Shown one piece after another: positions 36,901-51,142 of a stretch of 64,000 nt of DNA. The position numbers and the translations under genes were made by a program. The stretch comes from Typha latifolia. Lineage: Eukaryota > Streptophyta > Magnoliopsida > Poales > Typhaceae. The stretch is from assembly GCA_019914945.1 (NCBI GenBank), contig CM034104.1:2296501-2360500 (forward strand), given 5' to 3'. How positions within the stretch are numbered: position 1 is the first letter of the stretch; the number at the start of each line of letters is the position of its first letter. The notes under the pieces are model-generated. The model saw only the letters and a list, made by a program, of their open reading frames with translations. It was not told the DNA's origin and did not search any database.

Positions 36901-39900
36901 CAAGATGGATCAGCTAAAATGCTTGTGACTTCTGTTGGTATGCACACTGAGTGGGGAAGGTTAATGGGAACTTTGAGTCAGGGAGGAGAGGATGAGACAC
37001 CTTTGCAGGTTAAGTTAAATGGTGTTGCAAACATCATAGGACAGATAGGTCTGCTGTTTGCTGGCTTAACATTTTTAGTCTTATTAACGAGGTTCTTGGT
37101 GGACAAGGCCACACATGGTGGTTTGCTGAATTGGTATCCAAAGGATGCATTGGCCATACTTAATTACTTTGCAATAGCAGTAACTATAATTGTTGTAGCA
37201 GTTCCTGAAGGGTTGCCTTTGGCTGTGACTTTGAGTCTTGCATTTGCTATGAAGAAGTTAATGGATGACAAGGCACTAGTTCGGCATTTATCAGCATGTG
37301 AAACAATGGGATCAGCTAGTTGCATTTGTACAGACAAAACAGGAACTTTGACAACTAACCACATGGTCGTTGATAAGATATGGATCTGTGAGGTATCAAA
37401 ATCATTTAGCAGTAATGAGCCTGTTGAAGACCTAAATGCTGTGATTGCTGAAGAGGTTTTAAGCATCCTTTTACAGTGCATTTTTGAGAATACTAGTTCA
37501 GAGGTTGTGAGAGGGAAAGATGGTAAAAACAACATTTTGGGTACACCAACTGAAGCAGCATTACTGAATTTCGGCTTGATGTTGGAAGGAGACCGTGATG
37601 CTCAACATAGGTTGTGCACGAAGCTAAAGGTGGAGCCTTTCAATTCAGTAAAGAAGAAGATGTCTGTGCTGGTTCAATTACCTGGTGGAGGGTTCCGTTC
37701 CTTCTGCAAAGGTGGCTCAGAAATTATCTTGCAGATGTGCGACAAGATTATTGACGGCGAAGGAAATAGCATTCCCTTATCAGAAGTGCAGGAAAAGAAT
37801 GTCTTGGACGTCATCAATAACTTTGCTTCAGAAGCCTTAAGAACACTTTGCTTTGCCTTCAAGGATATGGATGAAGCTAATTATGGGGAAGACATTCCTA
37901 ATAGTGGTTATACATTAATAGCAGTTTTTGGCATTAAGGATCCAGTGCGTCCTGGAGTCAGGGACGCTGTTAAGACGTGCATAGCTGCTGGTATTACAGT
38001 GCGAATGGTAACTGGGGATAACATAAATACAGCTAAAGCTATAGCCAAGGAGTGTGGTATATTAACAGATGATGGTTTGGCAATAGAAGGACCAGAATTT
38101 CGCTGCAAGAGCCCTGAGGAGATGAAGGATTTGATACCAAAGATTCAGGTTTTTCTTTTTATTTTTCATTCATTTTTATTATTGAATAAATGAAGCAGTA
38201 CTAGTGTATTATTTTATTTACTTTTACACAAGTTACTACCATGTTCAGGTAATGGCTCGGTCTTTGCCGTTGGATAAACATACATTAGTAACAAACTTGA
38301 GAAGTATGTTTCGTGAGGTTGTTGCCGTGACTGGTGATGGCACGAACGATGCTCCAGCATTGCATGAGTCAGATATTGGACTTGCTATGGGTATTGCAGG
38401 CACAGAGGTACTACTTGCATCTGGCTTTTAAGACAGACCTTATTTGTGCAGTGTGCCTTGTATTATGTCTGTAATTAGCATGCCTTTCTTGATATTCCTA
38501 CAGAATGCCAATGATCGTAAAGAATTCTACTTATTCTACAAGACCAATTCTGACGGATGTGAGACATAAAAGAAATTTTTAGTCCTAATCCTCCATAATT
38601 GATGATTGCAATTGATCTTACAAGTGGATTCATGTTTCTGTAATGAAATTTTTACTTGTTTCATGCTCATGCCATTTTATCTCCAAGTATCCTGGTCACT
38701 GAGTCCTATATTATGTTCTGATGGACAGAAATAACTTTTTGGGATACTTAAAGAGACATCATTATTTATTGGAATGAGTAGGAATTCATTAGTGGGAGGG
38801 CTACCAGGGTCGGGAACTTGAATGATATAGGTTAGGCTCTATGTATAATGCATTCATAAAGGTCGCTCTCTTTTTATTTAAATTATGTGGAAGGGCTACC
38901 AGGGGCTGGAACTGGGTTGATATAGGTTAGGCTCTAGCTCTATGTAATGTTATTATACAGACTGCTCCTCTTCTATATCAATTAAGTATTTAAGTGGTAC
39001 ACTTTCCAGTATAGCTATAACATATTGTAAAAGCTGGTCATATTAAAACAGTATGATGTAGAGATGTAAGAAGGACGTCTACAAGTGGAGCAGCAGTGCA
39101 TTCTACAATGTACTGGTAAAGGAAAATCTTCTATTTGGAGCAATATCCTTGATTTTGTCAGTAAGTTATGCAAACTTTCAGAGACATAGTACACTTTACA
39201 CCTCTTTTTATAGGATGGGTTTTACATATGTTGCAGTAAGCATCATAAATGTGCTCATATTTCTAATTTGGCACAAAATTTTCTTCTTGAGCCTACAACT
39301 CCTCACTTCAAACTCTCTGCATCTTATCACAAATTTTACAATGTCATGAGATGCATACGATCTCAATCATAACCTTTATCAATCATTTTATCTAATGCCA
39401 ATAATCCCAGTTAAAATGGATGAATCTTATACCTCAATGAACTAATTATCATTTTAAAGTATTTTAAGCATTCTTTCCTTCTCCCATGTATAGCCTTCAT
39501 AATATGGAGCTCTTTAGGGAGTTCCTGTCCGAAAACTGAGAAAGTTCAATCACATTTGAACTCTAGAGGAGTAGTTGTAAATTTGTAATCAATGTCAAAA
39601 AGTCACATTTCCTTGAGAATAATGTGAAAATTTAAATCTTGTTTATCAGTTCCCTTTTGTTAGTTTTGCAGTTCTAGATGCCCTCAATTATCGTTAAGCA
39701 GCAATAGCCCTATGGATATCCAAGACAATTAGGAAGTAGTGATTAGTTTTTTTTTCAGTAATTGGAGTATGAGCTGTAGCTTTTAGGGATAGCTTATGCC
39801 ACGCTAGGAAAATGTTTTCTAGCATGTACTGTAGTGCCAGAATTGTTAGTACTGGGCAATGACTGACCTTGCCAGCTAAATCATCACATTTTCTTTAATA

Positions 39901-42029
39901 CCTATCTATTATAACTATGACTGCATTCTGACTTTTCCCACTTTCTAATCCCAACTTAAAAGCATACTTAATCATTTGCTGAACAGCCTCTTTCTTCTCT
40001 TTTGACATGCATGTACTATGTTAGGGGGTTGAAATTTGTAACCGCATATCGTGATCAAGTGATAAATTTGTAAAGCTTGAGTAACGATTTATATGTTGCC
40101 ACAGAAATGATATAGCCAATTATATAATATGTTATCCTTGTTGGAAGCTTCAGTTGAGTGTTTAAATATTTGATTATTTGTCTGGGTTGCAATATCATCA
40201 TAGCTATCTCTTTTCGTTTGGGTGAACCTTTTTAAAGTGGATGCTTTTCTTTGAAACTAGCAGTGTTGCTATGTTATCCATTAATATATAGGTTTTGGGG
40301 TTGAAGCTGCAAACACTAATGAGAGCTTCCATTGACACACAGGTTGCAAAAGAGAGCGCCGATGTCATTGTACTGGATGACAACTTCACAACAATAATAA
40401 ATGTGGCCAGATGGGGTCGTGCGGTTTACATTAATATCCAAAAGTTTGTGCAGTTCCAATTGACTGTTAATGTGGTTGCTCTAATTGTCAACTTTGTCTC
40501 AGCATGCATAACAGGTATTGGGTGTTCCTAACATGATTTTTTTGTTGCAATGCTTTAATGGGTTCTGTCAAGTAAATATTTGTTGCCTCTCCCCTCACTG
40601 CAATCTATATAGTCATCACTTTTTATGCAACTCCCAGGTAATGCTCCTCTGACTGCTGTACAGCTACTTTGGGTCAATATGATCATGGATACCCTTGGTG
40701 CTTTAGCCTTAGCAACAGAGCCCCCAAATGATGAAATGATGCAACGTCCACCAGTCGGACGGGGAGTGAGTTTTATAACTAGGACTATGTGGAGAAATAT
40801 CCTTGGACAGAGTTTGTATCAGCTAGTTATACTGGGAGTTCTCATGTTCTCTGGAAAGAGGATTCTGAATATGAAGGGTCCAGATGCTGATTCTACTATC
40901 AACACACTCATATTCAACTCATTTGTGTTTTGCCAAGTAAGCATTGGAAACAACTTCCTTGAGCATCGAACAATTTGAATCTACATCTTCCAAAGATAGA
41001 AACTAATTTATTTGTATGTCCAAATGGATAGGACTTGTTTGACTTCAAGTTCTATTAATTTAAATATTTATTTTCTTGTTTTCTATTGGTCTGTTTCATT
41101 ATCTGGAACACGTTTGACATGACTTCTATTTTAGATTTAATAAATCGAACCGTATAACTTGTCTTGTTAGAACCTTAAAGGAAGGGAAAAGGCATTAAAT
41201 TTGAATCCAGTAAGAAAAAGAAATCGACCCGGTAACAGTGGAACTCTCATTTTTGAGGGATTCCAAATATTTAAATAAAATAATTTTAAAGCGTGGAACA
41301 AGAATGACAAAGTGGCGGGCATAAAAGTTTGTGCTTTGATTTCGAGTCCTGAAATCAAACGTTAAGGTGAGAAACAATAAAATAGGAGTTCTTTCAAAAG
41401 CACTAGGTGTTTGTGTAGATTAGCATTTTCTATATAGGTTTCTGTGATACCTGTGAAATCTCATGTATAGTGCAAATGATCAGAATCAGGAAGCCAAAAA
41501 CAGATAGCTCCCTCAATAAAATTTTTGCCTTGAATTCTGTCCAATTTGGTTCCCATACCATCAGATGCATCACACATGCCTGATGTCGGTTAAATAGTTA
41601 CATAAAAAGGTTTTCTTAAGTTACACATGCCTGATGTTTGTATATCTGATTTCTTTACTCTACATTATGACATAGATGTACTATCCTTTTGAATGGAAAG
41701 TGATATTAGACATTTTGTATCAGGTATTCAATGAAATAAATAGTCGGGAGATGGATAAGATCAATGTCTTCCGCGGAATTTTGAGCAACTGGGTCTTTGT
41801 TGCCATTATAACTGCTACTGTCATATTCCAAGTGATAATTGTCGAATTCCTCGGCACTTTTGCAAGCACCGTACGACTGACTTGGGAACGCTGGTTGCTC
41901 AGTGTTGTTCTTGGGTCCATTAGCATGATTGTTGCTGTTGTATTGAAGTGCATTCCAGTCGAATCAGGCAAGATCAATGATCAACCTAATGGTTACAAAC
42001 CAATCCCTAATGGTCCAGACGGGGTATAG
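33901..42029 (+). CDS. Autoinhibited calcium-transporting P2B-type ATPase (ACA4/ACA11 group)
   Basis: Seven exons: 33901-34074, 36054-36108, 36209-38148, 38249-38407, 40343-40514, 40638-40936 and 41724-42029. All are GT-AG and in frame, giving 1034 aa, the normal length. The N-terminus holds the plant autoinhibitory, calmodulin-binding segment ([20 protein letters not shown]). P-type landmarks are PEGLP at residues 409-413, the phosphorylation motif DKTGT with Asp452, KGGSEIIL in the nucleotide domain, [16 protein letters not shown], and [11 protein letters not shown] near 751-761. The C-terminal six-helix part ends in [11 protein letters not shown]. The enzyme exports Ca2+ from the cytosol with ATP and is activated when calmodulin relieves the N-terminal block. 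Similarity is closest in my memory to Arabidopsis ACA4/11, which are vacuolar; location here is inferred. Introns 1 and 4 are about 2 kb each. Confidence 0.95.
38798..38987. repeat. Tandem duplication in intron 4 of the Ca2+-ATPase gene
   Basis: GGGCTACCAGGG at 38798 and 38893. Each is followed by a GGAACT-GAT-GATATAGGTTAGGCTCTA segment and TATGTA-TAATG. The period is 95 bp. Confidence 0.8.
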
Positions 42030-43601
42030 AATGGCTTGACCAGTTGAGCAGTACTTTAGATCTGCTGGGATTGAATCAAATTTATTACAAGTAAATTTCT
42101 TTCTATCTAAACTGCAGAGATATGCTTTGGAATACTAAAGTTGGAGATCAACAATTCCCATCAATATTCGATCTTCAATTTACTCCCCTATTTGTTTTGT
42201 CTTTTGATACGTGACATGTACAATTAAAACTGCATGACATCCTTGCTATTTGAACTTCAGAGGAATTTTGCTAATTTCTTGTAAATTGCTCCCTCCTTAG
42301 TACGGTAAATATTTCATCATGTGCATATATATATAGGCTGATGCACCGGTCCTGCTTTGGTAGTCTCAGATGCTACTGCAGAAAGATCAAGTTCATCAAT
42401 TTTGATTTTATAATGATCAAATGAATTCCTAGTTATTATTGGCTCTTCTCGATTATTTTTCAAATATTCGCTGACCTATTGAATGAGGAATATCATTGTT
42501 TCTCCTTTTGGCTTTACATTGTGTCCTTATCTTTTAGATCTTTTGTAGTTTGAATTGATATATCACATTGCTTTTTTACTCCTAGAGCATTTCAGTCAGA
42601 TTCAGTGCAGGCAAAGTAAGAGAAAATTGACTCCTTTTTTAAGCTACCTGAGTCAATCCATGGAATGCGAGATCCAGGAAAGGGGTTCCTTTTGTGTGGC
42701 AATCAGGTCACCAAAAGCGCCAAAGATACTGGTATTCAAGGGCAATACGCCCACAGAGCACAGAGCTTTATCAAAAATCACTGTCAATATCTTTTATGCC
42801 TTAAAATTAGTTCTTCATTGTGATGAATGCTATGGATTAAAATTGAGGTTAAATGGCACACTTCATTTCAATAGCTTCTGGTTTTCATCACTATAATTAA
42901 CAGTATGTAATGAGGTTATTATAATTGTTCATTATACGAATATTGAAAAAGAAATGACAGGTATTGAGCTTGACATCTACTGCCTATTGGTATAGAAAAA
43001 TATTGTGCCTTGTTACTATATTTTGTGATAATATTTCTTTCTCGGATAAATTCAAAGTTGTAAGTTCCTATTAAACCCCGAACCTGCCAGTACTGCCTCC
43101 TTTTCATCCTATTATGATTTTTTTTTCTGCTGAGAAAAATATTGGATATCAAAGGAGGCAGTTGATGTATAAATGGTCAGATGGTTCGTCTTCACCTTAG
43201 CACCCTTAAAAGTGTAGCCTTGTTGAATATCAAAGCGTTCCACTGACACTCTTAACATCAGCAGCTTATATATCAGTAAGATAGTAAGATAAAATTATTT
43301 TGATATTAAGTTTAGATGTAATCTATTTTGGTTTATAAAATTTAGAAGCGAGCTAGTTAGGTAATTTTTTTTTATAAAAAAAAAACTACTAGTTGAGGGG
43401 CTTCCATCGTGTACCTTTGGCCTACTTTTTAATTCCTTCCGGTTACCAAACCAAAACGCCCTTACGAGTCACGACTGACCAGAAGCGCTACTCCCAAATG
43501 GCACTCTTTCCTCGTTCACATCGCACAACTCTCCTCCATAACGTGGCTCTCACAGTGTCATTCCAGCGAATACCTTTCAAGCACAGTGGTCAATTCTATC
43601 A

Positions 43602-43654
<53 letters not shown>

Positions 43655-44522
43655 ATATATATATATATAACCAAACCAAGCCAAGAACCTCATCAAGCTC
43701 ATCCATACCTCTCAAGCACACTGTGGACTGGTGCTTGAATTGCTTGTTTCCAAGTTTGACAAATCTGGAGGAAATAACGAGGCCATTGAGTACGAAAACT
43801 TCATTGATTAAGATTCTTTTCTTTATTTCCAACCTCATATGGGTCTAAAATTATATACCGGCTCATAGCTAAAACTCTTCGGTAGTTTCTAATTTAACTA
43901 AACTGTTCTCATTTTTTTTTTCCTTTTGGCTTTCATGCAGATGCTGCCTCACAGTTAAGGCAATCCATCTACAAAATTGCGTAAAATGTGCCTCTTTAAA
44001 GGGCTAAATTTTGTGATTTTCAAGAAGTTTTTCAAAGCTTACTGTGTTCATTTGGATTACTTTTGTGGCAGCGTTTGACTGAGAAGTTTTAAGGAGGACA
44101 CTCGCGCTTACTAGTCTTTCTCATGTTCATTGTCCTGCCCTGTCTCATTAGGATATTTCTTTTGCCTAGGCTTCCTAGCAGTTTAATTTATCTATGGATC
44201 AATGTTCTTTATTTGGCAGTGGCTACTAGCTGTTTGGGTGGAAGTAAGTGAAGCTCTAGTTATGCATAAATGGCGAGACCAGAGAAGAGCACGAAGAAAG
44301 TAGTTAATAATATTTTCATTCTTGAATAAAGTTTATATCCTCAGGCTTGAATACAGTTCTCTGAACTTGTCCACATTATTATTTCATCACTTACAACAGC
44401 CAAAAGGACAAAATACAGACTATGATTTAAGCATTAGAATTGAACAATATATACGTACAATTGAATGGTTTGCGAGTGGGAAGTACGCTGTCGTCCGCCT
44501 TTTATTCAGCAAGAGTGGCTAG
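42030..44522. other. Convergent intergenic DNA between Ca2+-ATPase and CcdA genes
   Basis: The first part is Ca2+-ATPase 3'UTR, the last part CcdA 3'UTR. The 43393-43848 + open frame crosses a microsatellite and has no family features. No supported gene. Confidence 0.5.
43605..43670. repeat. (CT)n(TA)n compound microsatellite
   Basis: About 21 CT units (43605-43647), then about ten TA units to 43670. Confidence 0.93.
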
Positions 44523-47500
44523 CTACATCACCATTGTTGAGGCAGGGTATAGTCTATCCAATAGGGTATAAATACCTCCGCCCAGCAAAAGCGCTCCACT
44601 GCAGTAGAAATTTCATTATGATGTATCTAAGTATCTTTCCACAAAAATTATAAATAGAGAACGCCAGGTGAATAGTTAAGGTTCGGTAAAAGTAACTACT
44701 AGATGATAGGTTCTGCAACTTGCATTAATGCATTTAGACTTTTCTTCATTCAGATGGACTGTATCCTAATAGGCGTATTTCACTGGAAAGCCTAAATTAG
44801 ATTGGTAAGAGTAAAGGCTATTAAATCCAACCTGAAAATTCATGCAATCACCTGCAAATCAATCCACACCAACCAAAATTCTAGTCCCTTAACATGCAAC
44901 AATCTGTCTGTATGGACAACTACGGGTACTTGGGAGTCTCTAACGAAACAGGATATTATGCATCTTTTAGTATTAGAAAAAAAATGCAATAATCTGTAAG
45001 TGTTCTATTCGCATACCTGACAGGGTTTATCCATGCTGAAAATCTTCGAAATGAAAGCAAACTCTGAAAATAATTAATGATAATAATAAGAAGCAACATT
45101 TAGATGATAGCCGAATAAAAGGAAAAGAAAAGCAGAATCTTAGACAGCTTGATGATGCTTGTTAGCTTTATTAATTATTTTGTGAATCCATGCTTAAGTT
45201 AGTTTAACTCATAATTATGTTAGTTAATATGCAGCTTTCCCCGGAATCTAGACCTGCAGTGCACCAGCAAAAGAAGCTGCGACAAGAAGAGGTGCAATAT
45301 AGCCAGTCGTATATGTCAACAACAAGCTCCCTCCTATGATGGGATCCTGACAGAAGATTATTCCGTCAAAATAACAATGGAAAATACTGAATCATATCTT
45401 GTGATGCAAAGAAATACGCTGCAGTAAAGTAATAGGTTATCACCAGTACTGCAGTGATGCTACTTCTAAACATGTAAGCAAGCAAAGGAAAACCAAAAGA
45501 AATCATGACATTAAATAGAGAGCCAGCAAATAAATTAAACTATGCTTACACTTCTAATTAGAGCTTCTTAATTAGCAAAACGTTTTATTCACACAATGAA
45601 ATACTAAAGATCATACAGATTTTGATAAGAATAGCATTTCATGATTATGAATTAGATACAGACAGAGAAAACACATTGTGAGCTTTATCAACTGCATTAC
45701 AGTGACATCAGTTCCATGAACTTTGGGCCATAATTCGGAAACAAGTGCAAATTAAAAGTAAAAACTTAAAAAATGTAAGAATTATAATCCCTTGAGAGTC
45801 CTCTGAAGTGATAAAGCAGCTTCCTATTTTCCTTCTTTCTACCCTACTATTTACTGTGTCAATATTTTTAGCGAAAACACAAATTCAATAGTTTTTATCC
45901 AATCTATTTTTTGTATTGATTAAAATCAACATAGCCAAAGAATCCAAGTTTCACTTGATCTGCCTTAGTTATCGATTTATGAAACTGAAAAATTATTGTG
46001 TTACTCTTCTCAAGAACTTATTCCAATAGTCATAAATATGATGAGGAAGGCTCTTTTCCTCTTTATTCTGACACTCATTACTGGTGCAGTTATATACTCA
46101 TAACCCTCTCCCAATAAAGCCTTCCGTTCAATCTAGATGATAAAATACTTTGCCAAAAAGCTTTTTTTTTCATGTTAGATAACTTCGCTCAAACAAAATA
46201 AGTGAAATAAATAAGAGTCAGGTCATATTTATGTGGAATGATTTCAGGTTCAGGAGACTGACATCATCTTCCATCCTTAACACTGCCTACACTTCTGTCA
46301 GTGCACTTTCTTCTAATCCTTTGACATATAGCCACTATAGTTTGCCAATTACAGATAATATAGATAAAGAGAAAGGACAATATCAGAATATGTAGAAGAC
46401 AATCTGGAATATGGAATGAAAAGATTGCTACAAATACAGCAGCACTAGAATAATGACTACTTGTAAGTTGTAAGGTGGTGATGTGAAGTGACCATTTTCT
46501 CTAAAAGCTTGAGATAATAGAGAATAGTGATTTTAAACCTCCATATCAAACACTCCCCTTGATGTCTCGGGCTCCAGGCCTGAGAAATATTTGTAAGACT
46601 AAGATGTGGATTTTGCATTAAATTGATGGCTGTTTTATTTTTTAATTGACAAATAGGTCTAGAGATAACCACATGAACTTACCATTTTCACAAAAAGATT
46701 GAGTTGACAGAAACTATTGGTTTTAATCCTCTTTAATCTTAGTTTGTTACAAGTGACATGACAAAGAATCTATCTAGTTGATATTATCAGAAATTTTTTA
46801 AAAATGAAAGAGCATAAATTTGTCATACTTATATCTAGCACCTACCTAAGTTTAAATTATTCCACCACAATGTAAACTATTGAACTTATTAAAGTAAATA
46901 GCATGATATGCCATTTGTATTGTTCATACCCTAGACGTTGCCACATATCCCAGAAGAGTAGCAAGAACAGGTGTACTGCAAGGTGATGCTGCTAAGGCGA
47001 ATGTAAGGCCAGCCAAATATGCTTGCACACCTAAAACGTAATTTCTTCAGTTAGTGTATTATAACATGCTGTGAGATGAAAACTACAAAAAGAAAGAGAA
47101 AGATATGAATTTATATTTTCAGAAAAATGGAAGCTAGGAGAAATTTCAGTACCTGAAGGTAAGTTAGCTGCAGCAGCACGAGGATCATAATCATTGAAGA
47201 ATGATGGTAGCTGTAACTCAATTATCTGTAAAAGGGAGTATTGATATAAAGATCCAAGGAGACTGTTATACGTCAATCAAGTATAAGAATTAACTAATAT
47301 AGAAGAAAGTATCACCATGGAAAAACAACAACTGATTATTACACAACAGAAAAATCATAATAAGCATCTCTTCAGAACACATTAATTACTAATCAGCATG
47401 TTTCAGTTAAAATATATGCCTTCTGGGTAGTATGTTGAAAGCTATGCAATAAGAATTACATAGAACTGTTTCAGGTACTCAGTTGCACAGTAATTACTGT

Positions 47501-49704
47501 TGTAGTAGTGAATTACCTCCAAAAGATTCAAACCCATAATTACTGCTAATCCTGAAGCAGCCAAAGGAAGTCCTTGTCCTATTTGCCCATAGGCCTTCCC
47601 AGCAAAAGAAGCAGCAATACCTAGGATGGCTAATGTTGTCGCCAATCCTAGAGAGAAAGCAACTGAATTTCCAATGATCTAATAAACAAAGAAAAAATTT
47701 AACATAAGTACTATATATGTTAGGCACACATGTAGTAAATCTAGAAACTATCTATCCTGGCAGGTCATATTTTGTTTTTAATGGGAATGTGAAAACTGCA
47801 AATAACTGAATAAGCAACCAAATATATGAGGATAATCCTTCAATAGAAGTTTACATTTAGCTTACTTTTCTGGAGAAACTGTCAGCTGGTATGACATGCT
47901 ACATTTTATGCACGTATGTAAACGAATGCGTAGATATGTAACCACGTGATAGGTTATAGAAGAGATAATTGAGCGTAGAACAGTACTTATCAAATACAAT
48001 GCCCTTTTTTTCCTTTAAAGTGAAAAAAAACCCAGGTTAATAACAAGAAATATACAACAACCATAAGAATAAAACTGATGCATGAAAGCATAGATATGCA
48101 CGTTAAAGCATTTAATGATAGAAAGCAAGAAAAACACAAATCACTAAAACAATTGAGAACATGCATTAAAGTCAGCCCCAAAAACCAAGAAATGAAGAGC
48201 GAATGATCATGCCATCAGTGACATTTTCTTTGCTTGGTGCATTACCAGCCGAAAGGTGCACACCAGTCACATGCACTCACATAGTTTTTCTGTCAAAAGA
48301 AACTAGAAGTTCCATCACCAGATGTTTAATGTTACAGATCCTTGTTGTCTGCTGTGCTTGCACTATGTATAAAACTGGTTAGGAAAAACAATATCTTTGC
48401 TCAAATTCCATTAATTCAATCTATTGAAATATGTCATAGGCTGAGTTCAGAGTGTGGTAGGAAAGGAATCCATCAACCAAACTCCTTAGGTTTACAGAAG
48501 CGCCATAGATTATCTTCTTCTTGTTTTCAATCACTGTGTTTTGTATATCAAGTTCCTTCATTAAAATTATATGTCCCCACTAAGTTCTAATAAGAAGGAA
48601 AGCTACCTCAGCTCGCCCTTTTCCAGAACCAAAAGCTCCTGAAACCACAAGAAACATGCATTACACACACACACACACATATATATATATAGTTACTAAA
48701 TTCAATATGCAATGGATCTAGCAAATCCAATCACATGCATCAGTTGTAAAATTAGCTCAGCGCATACCTATATAACCTAGAGTTAGTGGCAAAACGCTCA
48801 GCGTACAAGGGGATAAACTAGTTACAAGTCCTGCGCCAAAAATAACTGCGAGACTGCAGAAAACGATGAATCAGGCAGAAGGAACACTGAATAGGAGATG
48901 AAAGTGAAGAATGACTTAAATTTCTACATCAAAACAAGACAACTGTCGCGTAATAAGGCCAAACCTAGTAAAACTGAGTGCAGACAACTGATCCTGAACA
49001 GCTTCATTAGCTTGCTGTCCAGCCGAATATAACAGATTTCCAACCCAATCTCCAAGGTTTAAATCAGCCAAAACAGTTATTGAGCTTCCTTCCTGACACA
49101 AAGAAACAAAACTAGACTATTGGAAATAATTATTACATGTAAGAGTAAAACTGATCTTGTGACCTTATACAATGATACAATGACAGATTTAGAAAGCTTT
49201 TAAATTTGAGAATGATAGAATAGACCCTGGAAACAGACTACTGAAACTTCGGAGAGTATACAGAGCAATAATCCAGTTGTAGCACTCACCAAGAAATGTC
49301 CCACGGACGACGCATTCGCGGCATCAGCTGCAACCAAGCTTCCCACTGGAACCAAAGAATCATTTCATCAAACAGACGACATGCACTCTTTCAACTACCT
49401 ATATCTCCAACACAGTTTAAACGTAATCCACTAGCCCCAAAATTAGCAACGAATTGGCGACTCCACCTACCTGCCACAGCAGTTGCCAGTAAAGAATGCG
49501 AGATCTTGGGCTCCGGGATAGCCAATTCTCGCTTCTTGATCCCTGTTAAGCAAAAGCTGGAATAAGAACAAAGAGAAGAATAATCTCCATATATGAATCG
49601 AGAAATGGGCGTGGGTTACCAGGGAATTTCTTGGGGGCTGCGATTTTGGCTTGAAAAGAAGGAAGAGTTCTACTCAAGCTCATCGTGGACATGGCAGTAT
49701 ACAT
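44523..49704 (-). CDS. CCDA: Plastid cytochrome c-type biogenesis protein CcdA (thiol-disulfide transporter)
   Basis: Twelve short exons on the minus strand: 49704-49620, 49542-49471, 49345-49290, 49092-48965, 48853-48768, 48638-48607, 47678-47517, 47225-47153, 47030-46930, 45346-45254, 45063-45017 and 44598-44523. Every junction is GT-AG and keeps frame; the product is 336 aa. Most exons are too short for open-frame detection and were found by following the CcdA sequence order. The N-terminus (Ser/basic-rich) fits a plastid transit peptide. The two membrane-embedded redox cysteines are C130 in [13 protein letters not shown] and C249 in [15 protein letters not shown]. Other landmarks are [34 protein letters not shown] and the C-terminus TMVM. 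CcdA carries reducing equivalents from the stroma across the thylakoid membrane for cytochrome f/c6 haem attachment. The start could also be the in-frame ATG at 49692. Confidence 0.93.
48665..48692. repeat. (CA)n(TA)n microsatellite
   Basis: Short CA run followed by a TA run in the intron between CcdA coding exons 6 and 7. Confidence 0.8.
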
Positions 49705-50087
49705 GGAGCACAGAGAAGAAGAAGAGAGATAAGCAGAACACGAGTCAAGTGTTCGACGAAATGCCTAGCGGCTCTGAGATGGAAGGGAGAGCAAGGAGAT
49801 ATTTTTGCCAAGTAGCAGTACTGCACGCAAACGCAACCAGCGCCGCCGCTCAGGGAGTCGATTATCTGCAGCTGCGGACGTAGCGATTTCCTGCGGTCGG
49901 GAAACTCTTGCAGCAGGTATGTTGGAAAAGTAGATTTCTCTTCTTCCGACCCGGACCGAAATTTTTTATTTTTCCACGTGTCCTCCTATACGACACGTGT
50001 AAGCGTTGCACTATACAACTGAAGGCATATTAAACATTTTCGAAGATTCTTCGATACCGGGAATTCGGCTGCAGTGGAAGTAGCGAG
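49705..50087. promoter_or_regulatory. Compact divergent promoter region between CcdA and the 133-aa protein gene
   Basis: CcdA reads left from an ATG at 49704. The first plausible leader exon of the right-hand gene ends at a GCGAG/GTGCGATC donor at 50087/50088. The two start sites must therefore lie within a few hundred bases of one another. It contains a CACGTG core (ACACGTGT, near 49995), a G-box. No TATA box was clear on either strand. Confidence 0.45.
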
Positions 50088-51134
50088 GTGCGATCTTAAG
50101 TTTATGGACTTTCCTCTCTTTTCTCCTCAATATGCGGCGAATTCGGTTGTATCAAATTTCTACTGTATTTAAGGTTCCTTTCGTTCACTAGTTTGATGAC
50201 TTGAAACTGTTGTTTACCCACAGGAATCACGTTAGGGTTTCTCTTAATCTGTTCTTTAGAAAGCTCTAAGGAAGGCAACAAGTGCGTTTATTTCGCTTGT
50301 TTCAGGGACTCTGGAAAATTAATTCTGGAATTCTAGTTAATTAAATTGCCATATTATTAACCCTAAAGATCGTTATACCTTGATATATTAACACCATTAC
50401 GAAAAGCCAAAAATTGATATTAACAGTTCCACAATATGACCCACATATCATTTTTGTCCACCCTATGAGCACTCTCCTTCAATTTTATCTCCAATTTCGA
50501 TGATGTTACTAGCATTGATATTCTCAATAACTAAGAGAAGTTGATTATCTCATGCCAAAGTGAGGATGATAATTTCTCAATGGAAGTCTAGTGGATGAGA
50601 GTGTTATTCAAGCAAATTCAGGAAAATTAGGGATCTGTTTCTAAGTAGTTGAGCTTTAATTGTTATCATCTTTAGGTTACAATGACAAGTAAACCAGAAT
50701 ATGCCCTCATAGTAAAAAATCAATGTCTTATTTTTCCATATGTTTAAAGTTTCATCTGAAGTCTAAATCTCAATATTGCACCTTCTTTGACGAATATGTT
50801 GTTTTGAATCAAATGTGTCTGTGTAGTCCAACACCTATTAGATTATGCTATGTGTTTGTAGGCCACATCTAAAATGTTCTTTTTGACATTGGTATGCTAA
50901 GTCAGGCACTCCCACATATATACAGAGATGGCTTGTTATTTTTTCAATATAAACCTCAAGTAATATCAAACATATTTTCTGTCAAGTACTTCCTTTTTCT
51001 GATTTATTATAATGAACTTGGATCATTGCATTATCTGTGCAATACTTCTCTTGGCATCTAACAGGCAGTCGCAATTTAAATGGATGAATTAGCTTATAGT
51101 CTTTGAATTTGAAGATCAGTTACTTAAATTTATA

Positions 51135-51142
51135 GTTATAAA
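51135..51142. repeat. hAT target-site duplication, left copy
   Basis: GTTATAAA immediately before the element, identical to 54887-54894. Eight bases is the standard duplication length of hAT elements. Confidence 0.95.

Noticed and set aside
43393..43848. 151-aa plus ORF
   Set aside because: It crosses a (CT)n(TA)n microsatellite that supplies a third of its codons; no family features.
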